A stretch of 64,000 nucleotides of DNA from Syncephalastrum monosporum B8922 (taxonomy: Eukaryota > Mucoromycota > Mucoromycetes > Mucorales > Syncephalastraceae). Positions within the stretch are counted from its first letter, which is position 1. The number at the start of each line of letters is the position of its first letter. The translations under genes were made by a program, and so were the position numbers. Below are positions 44,584 through 54,955 of this stretch, piece after piece. The DNA is taken from NCBI GenBank assembly GCA_000697355.1, contig JNEN01001165.1, forward strand, positions 124,001 to 188,000. Reading direction: 5' to 3'. The notes below the pieces were generated by a model. That model was not told the DNA's origin. It did no database searches and was given only the letters and a program-made list of their open reading frames with translations.

Positions 44584-47500
44584 TTAAAACTTCTTCTTTT
44601 TGGTGGGACGTGCGTTCTTGGCTTTTCTTCTCTCCATGATCTTGCGCTGTTTCCGCACCTGCGCGGCATCCTTGAGCTCGCTGGTAGGCTGCTTCCGCTT
44701 GCCACCACTACCACCAGTGGCAGGATGCGGCTCAGCGCTCTCGTTGCTGCTGTGGTTGTGGCGGAACCGACGCTGCTGAGTGCTCTTGTAACTGCTCGCC
44801 GCCGAAGCCAGCTCCTGCTCACCCGTGCGCGGCACCGACATGCGCTTCTTCTTTGCCCACTCGTCGTAGCGGCCACTCTTGTATGTAGCCGAGATGAGCG
44901 CGCCACTTTCGGTGCGGATCATCTTTTTGTTGTCCGAGCCGATACCCATACCGCGCACAAACTTCTTCTTTTTGGCGTCCCATCGCAGCGCATTCCGGTT
45001 CTGCTGGTTCATGGCGTCATTATCATCGCCAATCAGGTCCAGCTGAGCCTTGTTGGCCATCTCGGCAAAGTTACCGGTGGTGTCCATGTCGTAGCCACGC
45101 TCCGCACTGGCACCCTTTTGTGTGTAGGATATGTAGTATTCGTCATCACGGTGGTTGTTTTTCGATTCTGTATCCATGTCTAGATGAGCCCTTGCTCTTC
45201 TTTGCAAATGATAGATATTACCTTTGCTAGGTATCTTGAAAGCTTTCTGCAGGTCTTCTTCCTCGACATCACTACCGAGGTCCTGGACGGGTTCAAAGTC
45301 GGGTTCGGTGCTTGTGTTCTTGGCCGCCAACTGGGCCTTGTTGGCATCGATGATACCGCCCACCAGCTGTCGTCGCTGGCGCATAATCAAGGTAGCCTCG
45401 GTAGCCTTCTTGTGTCCACGCTGTCCCACTTCAAAGATGGTCTATCGCACGCAATGTATGAGTTGCCTGGAAGGAGATACACGTAAGATGAGAATAAAGT
45501 GTTAATTACCTCTGACGGGCGGAAACCAGAAATCTTGCTGATCATTTCCAGACGCTGCTTCTCTGTGTCATCAAATTGATGACCCACTACAAGCGAAATT
45601 GAGTCGGTAAGAATCAAAATTGCTTGACAGACCTCGCTTTCCCACTTACCCAGCAGAGGATGGATGCTCAGCCACGTCTCCTTCTTTGCAATATCTTTGG
45701 CGCGCGTATAGCTTTCGGCCGCAGCGCGCGCCTTGGTCCGGTTGTAAAGCTTCAGAGCATTGGTCGCGGTCTTGTGGAGACCCTCCAAGCTCGCGTCATT
45801 GGCCACATGGTTGCGCACCCAGGTGACATCGTCACTGAGAGAGTCCTTGGGGAATGCACCACAGATAAGGCCGGTGGTGTAGTCCACGTTTTCCTTGTTC
45901 ATCTCGTCTTGGCCAGCCACAATCTTGCGGGTCAAGAACAGCTCGAGGTCGACCAGGTGCGGTACGTCTGCGGTGGTCAGCAGCGAGTAAGCCCAACCAC
46001 GTCGACCGGCACGAGCCGCACGACCGACACGATGGACAAACACCTTGGAAGAGCCGCAAAAGTCGTAGTTGATGACATTCTCCAAAATGGGGATATCGAT
46101 ACCACGCGCGGCGACGTCCGTGACGACCATAATGTTGGTCTGACCCGTACGGAACTTGTTGATCTGGATGCTACGCGCAGTCTGGTCCAGAGAGCCGTAC
46201 ACGTACGAGACCTGATAGCCGAGGGTCATGAGAATGCTGGCGAGGTAGTCGACGTGGTGCTTCGTGGCCGTAAACAGGATCGTCTGACGATCCTCCTCGG
46301 TGGCGGTGGTGGGTTTTGACTTTCTCTTCTTCTTGTGGTCATCGCGCTGTTTTCCGGACTGACTCGTCGTCTTTGGAAGCTTGATGACGTTACGCAGCAA
46401 GTACAAGAGCGCGGCTTCCTTTTCAGATTCCTTCACTGCAAAAAAGGCCATCTAGAATAGACGCTCGGCATAAGTATTTCCAACCCCATGGCCCAAATCA
46501 TACTACTTGACTCACCTCGAGGTCCTTGCTGATCTTGGTGTCCGCATCCAGACGAATCAGGGTAGGTTCTTGCAAACCGGCCTTGGCAAAGTCGACGAGC
46601 ATCTTGGGGAGCGTGGCGGAGAAGAGGAGGGTTTGGCGATTGGGAGGCAAACGCGACAAGATTTCGTGCAGCTGGACAGCGAAACCCATCTCGAACAGAC
46701 GATCGGCCTCGTCAAACACGACGTACTCGAGCGAGCGCAAGTCGAGTTCCATCTCGACTGCCAAGTGGAGCAGACGACCGGGCGTGGCAATCAGGATATC
46801 GGGGTTGCTGGCCATCATGGTGAACTGGTCCTCGAGACTGTCGCCACCGACGAGCACGCAGCTGCGCAGATCGGTGTACTTGCCGAGCTCCTTGCACACC
46901 TTTTGGGTCTGCATGGCCAGTTCACGCGAGGGCGAAAGGACAAGGCCACGCGCACCCACCTTGGCCGAGTGGGCCTTGAGACGATCGAGCAGAGGCAGCA
47001 AGAAAGCAGCCGTTTTGCCTGAGCCGGTGCGCGCCATACCCACAACGTCCTGGCCCTCCATGATGGGCGGGATACACTTGCGCTGGATCGGCGTAGGCAC
47101 CTTGAAGCCCTTGTGCAGCACAGCCTTGAAGATCGGAAGGGTCAGGCCCATGGACTGGAAACCTCCCGACTTTTTGTTCTTTCGGTTAGCAGCCACGTTC
47201 TCTTTGGCAATAAACTTTTCGTCGTCTTCGTCGTCCTGATCGTCTTCGTCTTCGCTGACCGTAATCTTCTTGGCAGCAGGCTGGGCTTTGCTGCGTGCGC
47301 TCGGTGCAGCCGGCGCAGCGGTCGAGGTCGGCAGGGAGCTAAACATGTCAAAGCTCTGGTCCTCTTCATCGCTGAGATCCCGTGTCGCTGTCGGATTCAA
47401 GGGCACGATCTCGAAATCAGAGTCCTCGTCGTCGTCGGTCTTCTTTTTGTACTTTTTCTTTTGGTACTCTTGTCTCTTTTGCTTGGCGATCGACTTTTGC

Positions 47501-47610
47501 TTAGGTTCGTCCTTCTTCTTCTCGTTGCCCGGTTTGCTGCCCGGTTTGCTGCCGGCGCGTTGCTTGGGCTGTGCCTTTTTCTGGCTCGTCAATGGTTTTT
47601 TGGCGGCCAT
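44584..47610 (-). CDS. DBP10: DEAD-box RNA helicase DBP10 (DDX54)
   Basis: Five exons on the minus strand (47610-46516, 46451-45650, 45586-45510, 45441-45222, 45179-44584) give 929 aa. The product is an ATP-dependent RNA helicase of the nucleolus, needed for 60S ribosomal subunit assembly. Motifs: Q motif with [16 protein letters not shown] and TPIQ; motif I ARTGSGKT (about 190-199); Ia [26 protein letters not shown] (about 300); III SAT; IV and [25 protein letters not shown]. The C-terminal part has the DBP10-specific block with [13 protein letters not shown] and a basic tail ([15 protein letters not shown]). The N-terminal 125 residues are basic then acidic. It faces the heme lyase gene across 718 bp. 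Confidence 0.96.
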
Positions 47611-48328
47611 CGATCGATCGTGTCAAGCAGGAAAAGTGCCGCCTTTTTTTTTTCTCCTTTGTGAATCCCTTTTCTGACCTAGAAATTGTGGCTGAGCGCA
47701 GGTACATTTTCTCGTAAATTCATGCAAATGTGCTGCTGATTATTCTATTCAATCCGCCTACAGGATCCTTTGATTTTCGGCGGTATAGAGGAAGGGGGGG
47801 GTTCTCTTTCTGCATACAGCGGCTGCTCTAATTTGGTATCATCCGTACTGGATTAGGTCCGCATGCTCGTCGGTTCAGTTTTACGGTTATTGCTGGTGAA
47901 CTGGGTAAAGTGGTTCGTTAATAGTCCCGGGTTCTTTACAACAATACAAAGCGTCAAGAGAATCTCTTTGCTGGATCCCGAGATTGATAAGACTAGATGC
48001 AAATGTATAGCTGTGCGCAATCGGAAATGCTACCGTAGATATACAAATGCTAGTAGGCTATCTTATAGTAGTTCCCTATGTAGAATCTAGTTAGATGCAC
48101 TAGCGCTGTGCATACACTGCGTATTTTTTTACATTTTAGTAAGAATATACACCACCATAGATCACAGATGTTGCGGTGCAGACTTCTTCTACAGGGTAGA
48201 TGAGGGGCGCTTGATAGTGCGGTGAGCGGGCCGCCCTGCCCGTTGTCATTCACATAAATTTAGGCGCTCCCGGCCAAACCACTCCGCTCCCCCCTTCCAC
48301 AAAACATACACAGTTACGCACAGATAGA
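47611..48328. promoter_or_regulatory. Divergent promoter region, DBP10 / heme lyase
   Basis: 718 bp between two divergent starts. The plus strand is T-rich next to DBP10 (47641-47655). Near the heme lyase there is a C-rich stretch (48270-48300). No specific factor site can be assigned by eye. Confidence 0.5.
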
Positions 48329-49277
48329 ATGGCTGACAAGTGCCCGGTCGACCACACTGCTTATAAGCACTTTGTCCCTCCCAAGCCAGAGCAGCAGCAG
48401 CAGAAGCAGCCGGAAGAAGAGAAGCCGACCTGCCCCGTCGACCACACCACCTACAAGCACTTTGTGCCTCCCAAAACAGACGACAATGAGAAGCCGACCT
48501 GTCCCGTCGATCCCGCGAGCTACCAGCACTTTGTGCCTCAGAAAGAAGGCTGCGATTCCGAGGCGATTGATGCGAGCAACAACATGCCCGCCGTTGCGCA
48601 GCAGACCCCCCACAAAGACCAAAAGATTCCCCTGGGCACCGACCGCGAGATCTCGTCTATTCCGCGGGCCACCAAGGACGGCGACCAAAAGTGGATCTAC
48701 CCTTCCGAACAAATGTTCTTCAATGCGATGCGCCGAAAGAACTGGAATCCGGAAGAGCGGGACATGTCCGTCGTGGTGCCGATCCACAATGCCGTGAACG
48801 AGCAGGCCTGGGTCAAGATTCTCGAGTGGGAGAAGCTGCATACCACGTAAGTTGGAGGACACAGTGCCTGTGGGTTTCTATTTTTATTTTTCAGCAGGCT
48901 CGCCTAATGTGAGAATTTGACAGGGAATGCAACCAGCCCAAGCTCGTCAAGTTTCAGGGACGCCCCAAAGATATCACTCCCAAGGCGCGCATTCGATCAT
49001 GGTTCGGGTAAGCTGCTCATTCTGTGTTGTGTGTCCTCTTCCTCGTGTGATTTTTGTGCTCAATACGGTGGATAGCTATGCCTTGCCCTTTGACCGGCAC
49101 GACTGGACCGTCGACCGCTGTGGCGAGAGGGTCACCTACGTCATTGACTTTTATACCGGCAAGCGCGATCCACGCCGGCCCGAGGCCGTCAGCTTCTATC
49201 TCGATGTGCGACCGGCCGTGAGCCCCAGCGGCGTATGGGACCGCATGCGCATGGCCTTCAAGGAATTCACTTCATAA
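48329..49277 (+). CDS. CYC3: Holocytochrome c synthase (cytochrome c heme lyase)
   Basis: Three exons (48329-48846, 48924-49007, 49076-49277) give 267 aa. The enzyme attaches heme covalently to apocytochrome c on the outer face of the mitochondrial inner membrane. Seen: the family core YPSEQMFFNAMRRKNW, VVPIHNAVNEQAW with the conserved His, [25 protein letters not shown], and the terminal YVIDFYTG with DVRPA. The N-terminus carries three copies of a CPVD..(S/T)..YKHFVPP-like unit (about residues 5-75), each with a Cys-Pro heme-regulatory motif; other heme lyases usually have one or two. Three copies may widen heme capture; this is inferred. Polyglutamine and acidic linkers separate the copies. 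Converges with the methyltransferase gene. Confidence 0.94.
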
Positions 49278-49349
49278 CTTATTTTATCTGTAAAGCATCC
49301 CGATAAAGCATTCTTGTCATTCGATACAAAACAAGACGTATAACTGTTG

Positions 49350-49427
49350 CACACATACGCACATACACATATACACACATACACACATACACACATACAC
49401 ACATACACACATACACATACATACACG
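49350..49427. repeat. (ACACACAT)n microsatellite
   Basis: About 78 bp of ACACAT/ACACACAT units between the convergent stops of the heme lyase and methyltransferase genes. Confidence 0.9.
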
Positions 49428-49466
49428 ATATATTCATGACTTGATGATGCGCACCTGTCTAGATAT

Positions 49467-50558
49467 CTAAGCCGCTTCCTCTCCTTCTTCATCCTCTTCC
49501 TGTACTGGATCGCCCTCTTCCTCATCCTCCGATGCAGCCTTGTCTTCCTTCTCGACGCCCGTACGTCGCAGCACAGCAAAGAACAGGGGACCCCAGCCCT
49601 CGGTCTTGTCTGGTAAGACAATCCATCCGTACTTGGTCGGCTCACCGATGGGCCACGTCCGTCGCACGACCTCCAGCGGGACCTTGCCCTTGCGCAGCAT
49701 CTTGGAGATCACCTTGTCGTTCTCGACGGAGCTGATCGAGCAGGTGCCGTAGACAACCAGTCCACCGACCGCGACCGAGTAGGCCGCCGCCTTGAGCAGC
49801 GCGAGCTGCCGCTTGGCGTTGATGACGGTCCGCTTGGGCGTCCACATCTCAAACTCCTTCTCGTCATGCAGCAGGTGGCGCTCGGACGAGCAGGGCGCGT
49901 CGAGCAAGACCTTGTCGTACTGCTCCGGCTCCGAATACCGCTTCGTGCCATCCCGACCTGTCACCGTGATGGCTTCTTCTACCACGTCCGGCGGGAGGTA
50001 TTCGTCCAGGACCTGGCGCAGGCGCCTCCGTCGGTCGTTGGAGAGCTCGTTGACGGTCAGCTGCCCACCCATCCGTGGGTCCAGCTTCTGCAGGATCGCG
50101 AGCGACTTGCCACCGGGCGCGGCGCACAGGTCAAGGACGCGGTCATGGGGTTCGAGAGCGAGGGCCTCGGTGGCCAGCACAGAGCCGGCGTCGAGGATAT
50201 AGTAATCCCGCAGCTTGTGCCGATCGTGGGATGGCGGTGGGTACCGGGATTGATCGCGTGATACGAGACAGCGCGTCTGGAGGTATTCGAGGCGTTCGAG
50301 ATTGCTGGCGAGGGGCGTCAGCTTGGCACCGAGATCGTCGGTGTGGCAGTACTTGTTGATCAACAGACAATGGCGGACGGGCTTCTGCAGCGCTTCGAGC
50401 AAGCCCTGCCACCGCTCTGTGCCCCACTCTTGTTCGTAATGTGCACTGAATCCATTGAACACGGACTGCTTCCGGTCTTGTTCACGTTGAAGCGCCTTCT
50501 GCTTGCTTTTCGAGAGCGTGCTCTTCTTGCCCTTGTCCTGCTTTTTGCCCCCTGCCAT
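49467..50558 (-). CDS. NOL1/NOP2/Sun-family RNA cytosine-C5 methyltransferase (NSUN3/4-like)
   Basis: One exon of 363 aa on the minus strand. The product uses SAM to form m5C in RNA. Motifs: SAM site LDLCAAPGGKSLAILQ; DAPCSSERHLL, which contains the conserved PC pair; YGTCSISSVEND, which contains the catalytic TC cysteine; and WGPLFFAVLRR at the core end. The N-terminal HYEQEWGTERWQGLLEAL is like the FNxFY-x-x-W-x-x-L region of NSUN3 and NSUN4, mitochondrial rRNA and tRNA enzymes. A very basic N-terminus (GKKQDKGKKSTLSKSKQK) could be a targeting or RNA-binding tail, and the acidic C-tail (about 30 E/D-rich residues) is unusual. Mitochondrial location is not proved. Confidence 0.87.
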   Translation of the reverse strand: MAGGKKQDKGKKSTLSKSKQKALQREQDRKQSVFNGFSAHYEQEWGTERWQGLLEALQKPVRHCLLINKYCHTDDLGAKLTPLASNLERLEYLQTRCLVSRDQSRYPPPSHDRHKLRDYYILDAGSVLATEALALEPHDRVLDLCAAPGGKSLAILQKLDPRMGGQLTVNELSNDRRRRLRQVLDEYLPPDVVEEAITVTGRDGTKRYSEPEQYDKVLLDAPCSSERHLLHDEKEFEMWTPKRTVINAKRQLALLKAAAYSVAVGGLVVYGTCSISSVENDKVISKMLRKGKVPLEVVRRTWPIGEPTKYGWIVLPDKTEGWGPLFFAVLRRTGVEKEDKAASEDEEEGDPVQEEDEEGEEAA

Positions 50559-52296
50559 ACAAAAAATTCAAAAGCGTCATTTTTTTTTTTTTTGCTCTGT
50601 CGCCCACACAGGTTGCCCTAAACAAGAAATTCGCCCCAGGTGACACAAAAAAATACAGCAGTTGAGCCAGAGCACACTACAGCCAGCCCCTGGCTGAGGT
50701 CCTTTGTCAGAGACATCGACCTTCTCAATACACGGATCCACAAGATACGAGTCGTGTACCACTAAACACATGGGTAAAACATATGAATTCTTATGAATAT
50801 TTCTATATAATGTTTGTGCAGATGTTAGGCTATGTAACAGATACAGCTATAGTATTGATCCAATTTGGTCACAAACAGGACGATCTAAATATATAGGCTA
50901 TCTAATCTTACTATGCTCTGCGATGGTCGAACGTATGAAGCTGACTTGTGAGAAATATCCTGCACTATCCAGCAGCCTGGCAAGCCTATCCTGCGTCCTT
51001 TTGCTGCGTAATCCCATATGCCGTGTGGCACAATATTGCGTATCAGGATAGCATGCATAGACGTGCATGTGCTCGAATGGTGTTCTGAGAGACCCAACTG
51101 TCATAAAATTCCGCACGATGTCGTAAGTCGTCGCCATATTCGCGTCGGCGCCGGTGAGTGAATGGGCAATCGATAAGGGTGTGTCTGCGCGCGTGTACCA
51201 CATGCCCTGCTGCAGGAGACGTACACTAACAGTAATTCGTCTAAGCCGATCCTCCGTTTCCATGGAAGAGACTTAGGAAACGGAAATCCCACACGCTATG
51301 GAGGCCTCTGCGACCATGACCACGTGCCATAATCTCTCCAACATGAGGATGCGAGAAATATAAGCTCTGCATACGCACACATTTTCGACAAACGCACATA
51401 TTATGAGGAGAGCCAGGTAGACTACAAAAGATAGCAAAGAGCGTTATGGGGATAGTACGTGTGCAATCCTGAAGGCTAAGAACGTTTACTACATGCATTT
51501 TCTTTTTAATGAATTATAGAATTCGACTCTCGTTGGGCAGGCGAATGCTTTTTTCAAACTCTTCTCGGTGCACGTAAAGGATATGGCAGGTATCATCCCA
51601 AACGCCGCAAATGGGAAGCCCCTGCAGCCTGCTGGTACACAAATGCAGCGGACAACTTCTTTATAGTATACCGCGGAAAATTGAACCGAACACAATCCCT
51701 TAATGCTGTAAAATTGCTTGAAGGGGTAGTGCTGAATTTGCAAGTCGTGTCCTCTTGACGCGTCTCTGCTTACGCTCCTGCTAAGATAGTCCTTTTATGC
51801 GAAAAAAGCTTGAAAATGGCGCCGTCATCATAAAAAATAAGAGCAGCATGATTCTCCAAATTCTGAAACAACGCGCCCGAGGCATTCTCCTCGTCCTTCT
51901 GGTATTGGCAAAAAAAAAAGGTTGCTTCACTCCCCATTTTGAAAGGGGTACTCTATGTGCCTGGTCTAAGCCTTCCTGGTGATATGTATGTATATGCATT
52001 TGCATCTTGTAGCGCTTGTCACACCCTTGGAAAAGCGATCACGTAGTACAACTTGGCGCGCACCAATCATGAGGTCATTCGCTGACAGACGCGGATGAAT
52101 CCCTTCCCCCTTCCTCGCGGAGCATGTATGTAATGTACATATTACGATGGAGTCGCATGCATATGGGCTCCTCGTCACCATCGAAACACGCGTGTGGCAA
52201 TTCAAGATTCGGATATAAATACGCGTCCTTGTCTGCCTGTCGTCGACGCTTACTTCATCCCATCTCTTCTCTTTAACACGCACTCTGATCTCCAAT
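50559..52296. other. 1.7-kb intergenic region before the secreted cysteine-rich gene
   Basis: No gene is supported. A 121-codon frame on the minus strand (50898-51263) has no recognisable features. Next to the gene at 52297 the sequence has a clear TATA box and a CT-rich leader. The part from 50559 to about 50800 is promoter of the methyltransferase gene. Confidence 0.55.
52214..52221 (+). promoter_or_regulatory. TATA box of the secreted cysteine-rich gene
   Basis: TATAAATA at 52214-52221, 76 nt before the ATG at 52297, followed by a pyrimidine-rich leader (about 52245-52275). This is the best core promoter in the window and fits a strongly or conditionally expressed gene. Confidence 0.6.
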
Positions 52297-52820
52297 ATGC
52301 AGCTTACTTTTGTCGCCGTTGCCACTGCCCTCGTTGCCGCCCAGGCCGCTTCCGCCTTTGGTAGCTGCAGTGACGCCCAGGTCCACCTCAGTACGTCTGT
52401 GCTTTTCAACAGTCTTGCTATGGATGCTAATGCGCTTTTTTTTTTTTTTTACCTTTAGCTGATATCTATCCCCGCGAGCACCGCTGCTACAACCACTGCA
52501 TGAGCGACTCGTACACCACCCGCACCGAATGCAATGGTATCTGCGGTACTTCGAGCTGCATTGAGTGGTGCATGGACAGCCACTTTACCTTCAAGGGCAA
52601 CTTTGGCAAGTGCCACGCCGAGTGCACAAGCAAGGGTATGTGAGCGAAAAAGTGGACCTTATTTACAATACTAATGCAATCATTAGATTACGCTGAAATT
52701 GAGCGCTGCACCAAGAATTGCCAGGGCAAGGTCAAGTACCTGCCCGAGTCGGATTCTGACCGCAAGCGTTTCGAAGAGGATTGCCGCTACAGCTGCGAGC
52801 GCGATGCCCTCTACCAATAA
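52297..52820 (+). CDS. Small secreted cysteine-rich protein with six CxxxC motifs
   Basis: Three exons (52297-52390, 52459-52635, 52687-52820) give 134 aa. A signal peptide (MQLTFVAVATALVAAQAASA) is followed by a mature part of about 114 residues with 13 cysteines. Twelve of them form six CxxxC pairs: CYNHC, CNGIC, CIEWC, CHAEC, CTKNC and CRYSC, with gaps of 10, 4, 13, 10 and 20 residues. Pairs 1-2, 3-4 and 5-6 each resemble the CxxxC-Xn-CxxxC pattern of helical hairpins (alpha-hairpinin fold), so three disulphide-bonded hairpins are possible. I do not recognise the family. No transmembrane or GPI signal follows. A TATA box and CT leader precede it. A role as an extracellular or spore-surface protein, antimicrobial or host-facing peptide is speculation. 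Confidence 0.8.
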
Positions 52821-53844
52821 CAAGAATGGTCTCATTAGTTTCGTTAAAAAAAGCCATCTGCTTCATACCCCACACAAAAACCTATAAAATCCCACTTTAT
52901 TTCCGGTATGGATACCGAACAATTGATACCAAGTAAATAAAAAGACAAGTACAGTGATTACATAGACGCGTGTACATACATGGAACATGTGGTTAAAGGT
53001 TTATATGGTCCGGTAGTACAAATGATCAACGAAAAAGGAAAATAAGCCTGCAGCTATAGCAGTAACACCATGGCGACGTTTGAAAACATCTGGTCTAGTA
53101 ACAGCTCAGGTTGTCATCTCTGATATTCGTTTTGTTCTTCTCGTGACAACGCGCACGCGTTTCTAGAGGCGCTGCGAATCATCAGGTTGGATACATTAAG
53201 CCATAGTACTGAATTTACCAGGGCAGATTTAAAGCATAGAAATGTCAACCGATCCTCGACACGCTTCTCTCTGCATTTTAAGCACAAATTAGAAAAGCTT
53301 TTTGGGGAGGCACAATACACAGCGAGCTGCAAGAGCGACAAACCCCGTATTCATTACACGTTTTGATCAACAGATCAGCAGATAAAACCAAAATCGCCAA
53401 TGCAATATCTTGACCTAATGGCTAACCGTATTTCTCCTCTATTTCCGGTTGTCTCATGGTGCTATAAGCTCGGAGAGCAAGGCAGACAATCAAAGCAGGT
53501 GAAGAGACTGACCGTCTCCAACACAATCTCATAAACGCACGACTATATTGCCGCTGGTATCCGAGCCCCTACATTCGCTCAGTTTCCCAGGAAACTTCCT
53601 ACTCGCATTCCTGGCTTTGGTTATTCGTCCGCTAGAGAGCCAATTGCATATTACCTCCATGATCTTAACGATGTTCTTACAGTATGTTTCTCAACCGTTG
53701 GTATGATGAATAATGTAAATGATTCATTACAATATCTTGATTCAAACAGCATTCTTTTTTCTGCTTTTATTTTACAATTATTTACAGAGTGTTCGAGGGG
53801 TCATATTAATCGTAAGGGTACCAAAAAAGTAGCTATCGTCTTAT
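52821..53844. other. Intergenic 1.0 kb, convergent 3' ends
   Basis: 3' flanks of the secreted-protein gene and of the AceTr gene. A 75-codon minus frame near 53114-53341 has no recognisable motif. Otherwise AT-rich and featureless. Confidence 0.6.
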
Positions 53845-54955
53845 TTACTTGCGCGGAACCCACTTGTAAGTACCGACCCACAGTTTGATTCCTTGCTCTT
53901 CAAATACTGCAGCAATGCCGTTATAGTAGGCACCGAGTCCAGCGCAGTAAGCAGTTACGCCTATACCAAGACAGTCTCAGTACCAGGTCGAGCTCAAAAC
54001 AGAGACGCGTATACGTACCACTGACACGCAAGACAACCACGGTATCCGTTATTAAGGAGATGGCCGTCAGGAATAAGGTGAGAAAGACGAAGGTGAGACA
54101 CCAAGTAAACATAAAGCTGCCATTTTTGATCTTGAGAGAAATGCCGACATGCATGAGGGTGTAGAAGGCCCAGAAAAAGTGATAGATGGCATTGGCGCGT
54201 GCCAAGTCGGCCTCGCTAGCATACGCCTGCAGAATTGCAGTGCCAGTGGGGAGCATCAAAAGACCCGCACCGGCCCAAAAAGCTCCATAAGAGATAAAGA
54301 TCGCACTGGTGTAGGTACCTCCATAAAATAAATCAAGGAATCTAAAATAGCATGTGCATGAGTAAAGAAAAAAAAAATTCAACAACACGCGTGTGCATAA
54401 TAGAGCCGGCGATATTTACCCCGCGATCTATGCAAATTTTTGCCAGGTGAGATCTCATTGCTTAGTGTGCATTGTTTAGCGTGATGCGGCTTGGACTTAC
54501 ATATTGTGCGAGACCGCCAAACATTATGGCCGTCGGAAAGATAATGCTGTTCTTTTCCGTAGGCAAAAAGAGATTGAACGTTCCAAGAAGCATAGTGACA
54601 GTAGCAAAAGACCACAGACCTGTCACAAATATAGTGTGTCAGAAGATAGGGTTGCAATCCAATCCCAGGACCTACCAATGGGACCCGGGTTTCCCATCGC
54701 GTTCTTGGGTTTGCGAGGCTCGCCGGCCAGTGCTGGTGTCAAGATCGGGTCATGACTTGTATGCGAATGGGTGTCGCTATCGAAGCTATAAAAGCGTCGC
54801 TGACGCGGGTCAAGCAAGGTAGGGCTCGGTCCTCGACTGTTGTCAGCCGATAGGTAACCATTCCGTTCTTTGCTAATATCATCCATGTCCTGTACGTTCA
54901 CAAAGGTGTTTTCACTGAGAGTACGTGGGAAGGGGGGACCGGCATCCGGATTCAT
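53845..54955 (-). CDS. AceTr-family (GPR1/FUN34/YaaH) acetate-type transporter
   Basis: Five exons on the minus strand (54955-54676, 54619-54501, 54427-54420, 54341-54019, 53960-53845) give 281 aa. The product is a six-helix plasma-membrane channel/transporter for acetate, and perhaps ammonium or succinate. The entry motif N-P-[AG]-P-[LI]-G reads NPGPIG, followed by LWSFATVTMLLGTFNLF, the helix-2 block FGGLAQYIAGFLDLFYGG, and ISYGAFWAGAGLLMLPT. The C-terminal helix contains AYCAGLGAYYNGIA. The third exon is only 8 nt and encodes IAG. Without it the frame breaks; with it the AQ(F/Y)IAG family motif is restored. The N-terminal 85 residues are hydrophilic and Ser-rich, typical of fungal Ato proteins. 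An in-frame upstream ATG is not evident. Confidence 0.88.
54420..54427 (-). other. 8-nt micro-exon of the AceTr gene
   Basis: The eight bases ATCGCGGG (minus strand) lie between a 73-nt intron ending ATAG and a 78-nt intron starting GTAAAT. They complete the Ile-Ala-Gly codons of the conserved helix-2 motif and set the phase for the next exon. Confidence 0.75.

Noticed and set aside
50898..51263. 121-codon frame on the minus strand
   Set aside because: No recognisable motif, no CT leader or splice partner; composition like surrounding non-coding DNA.
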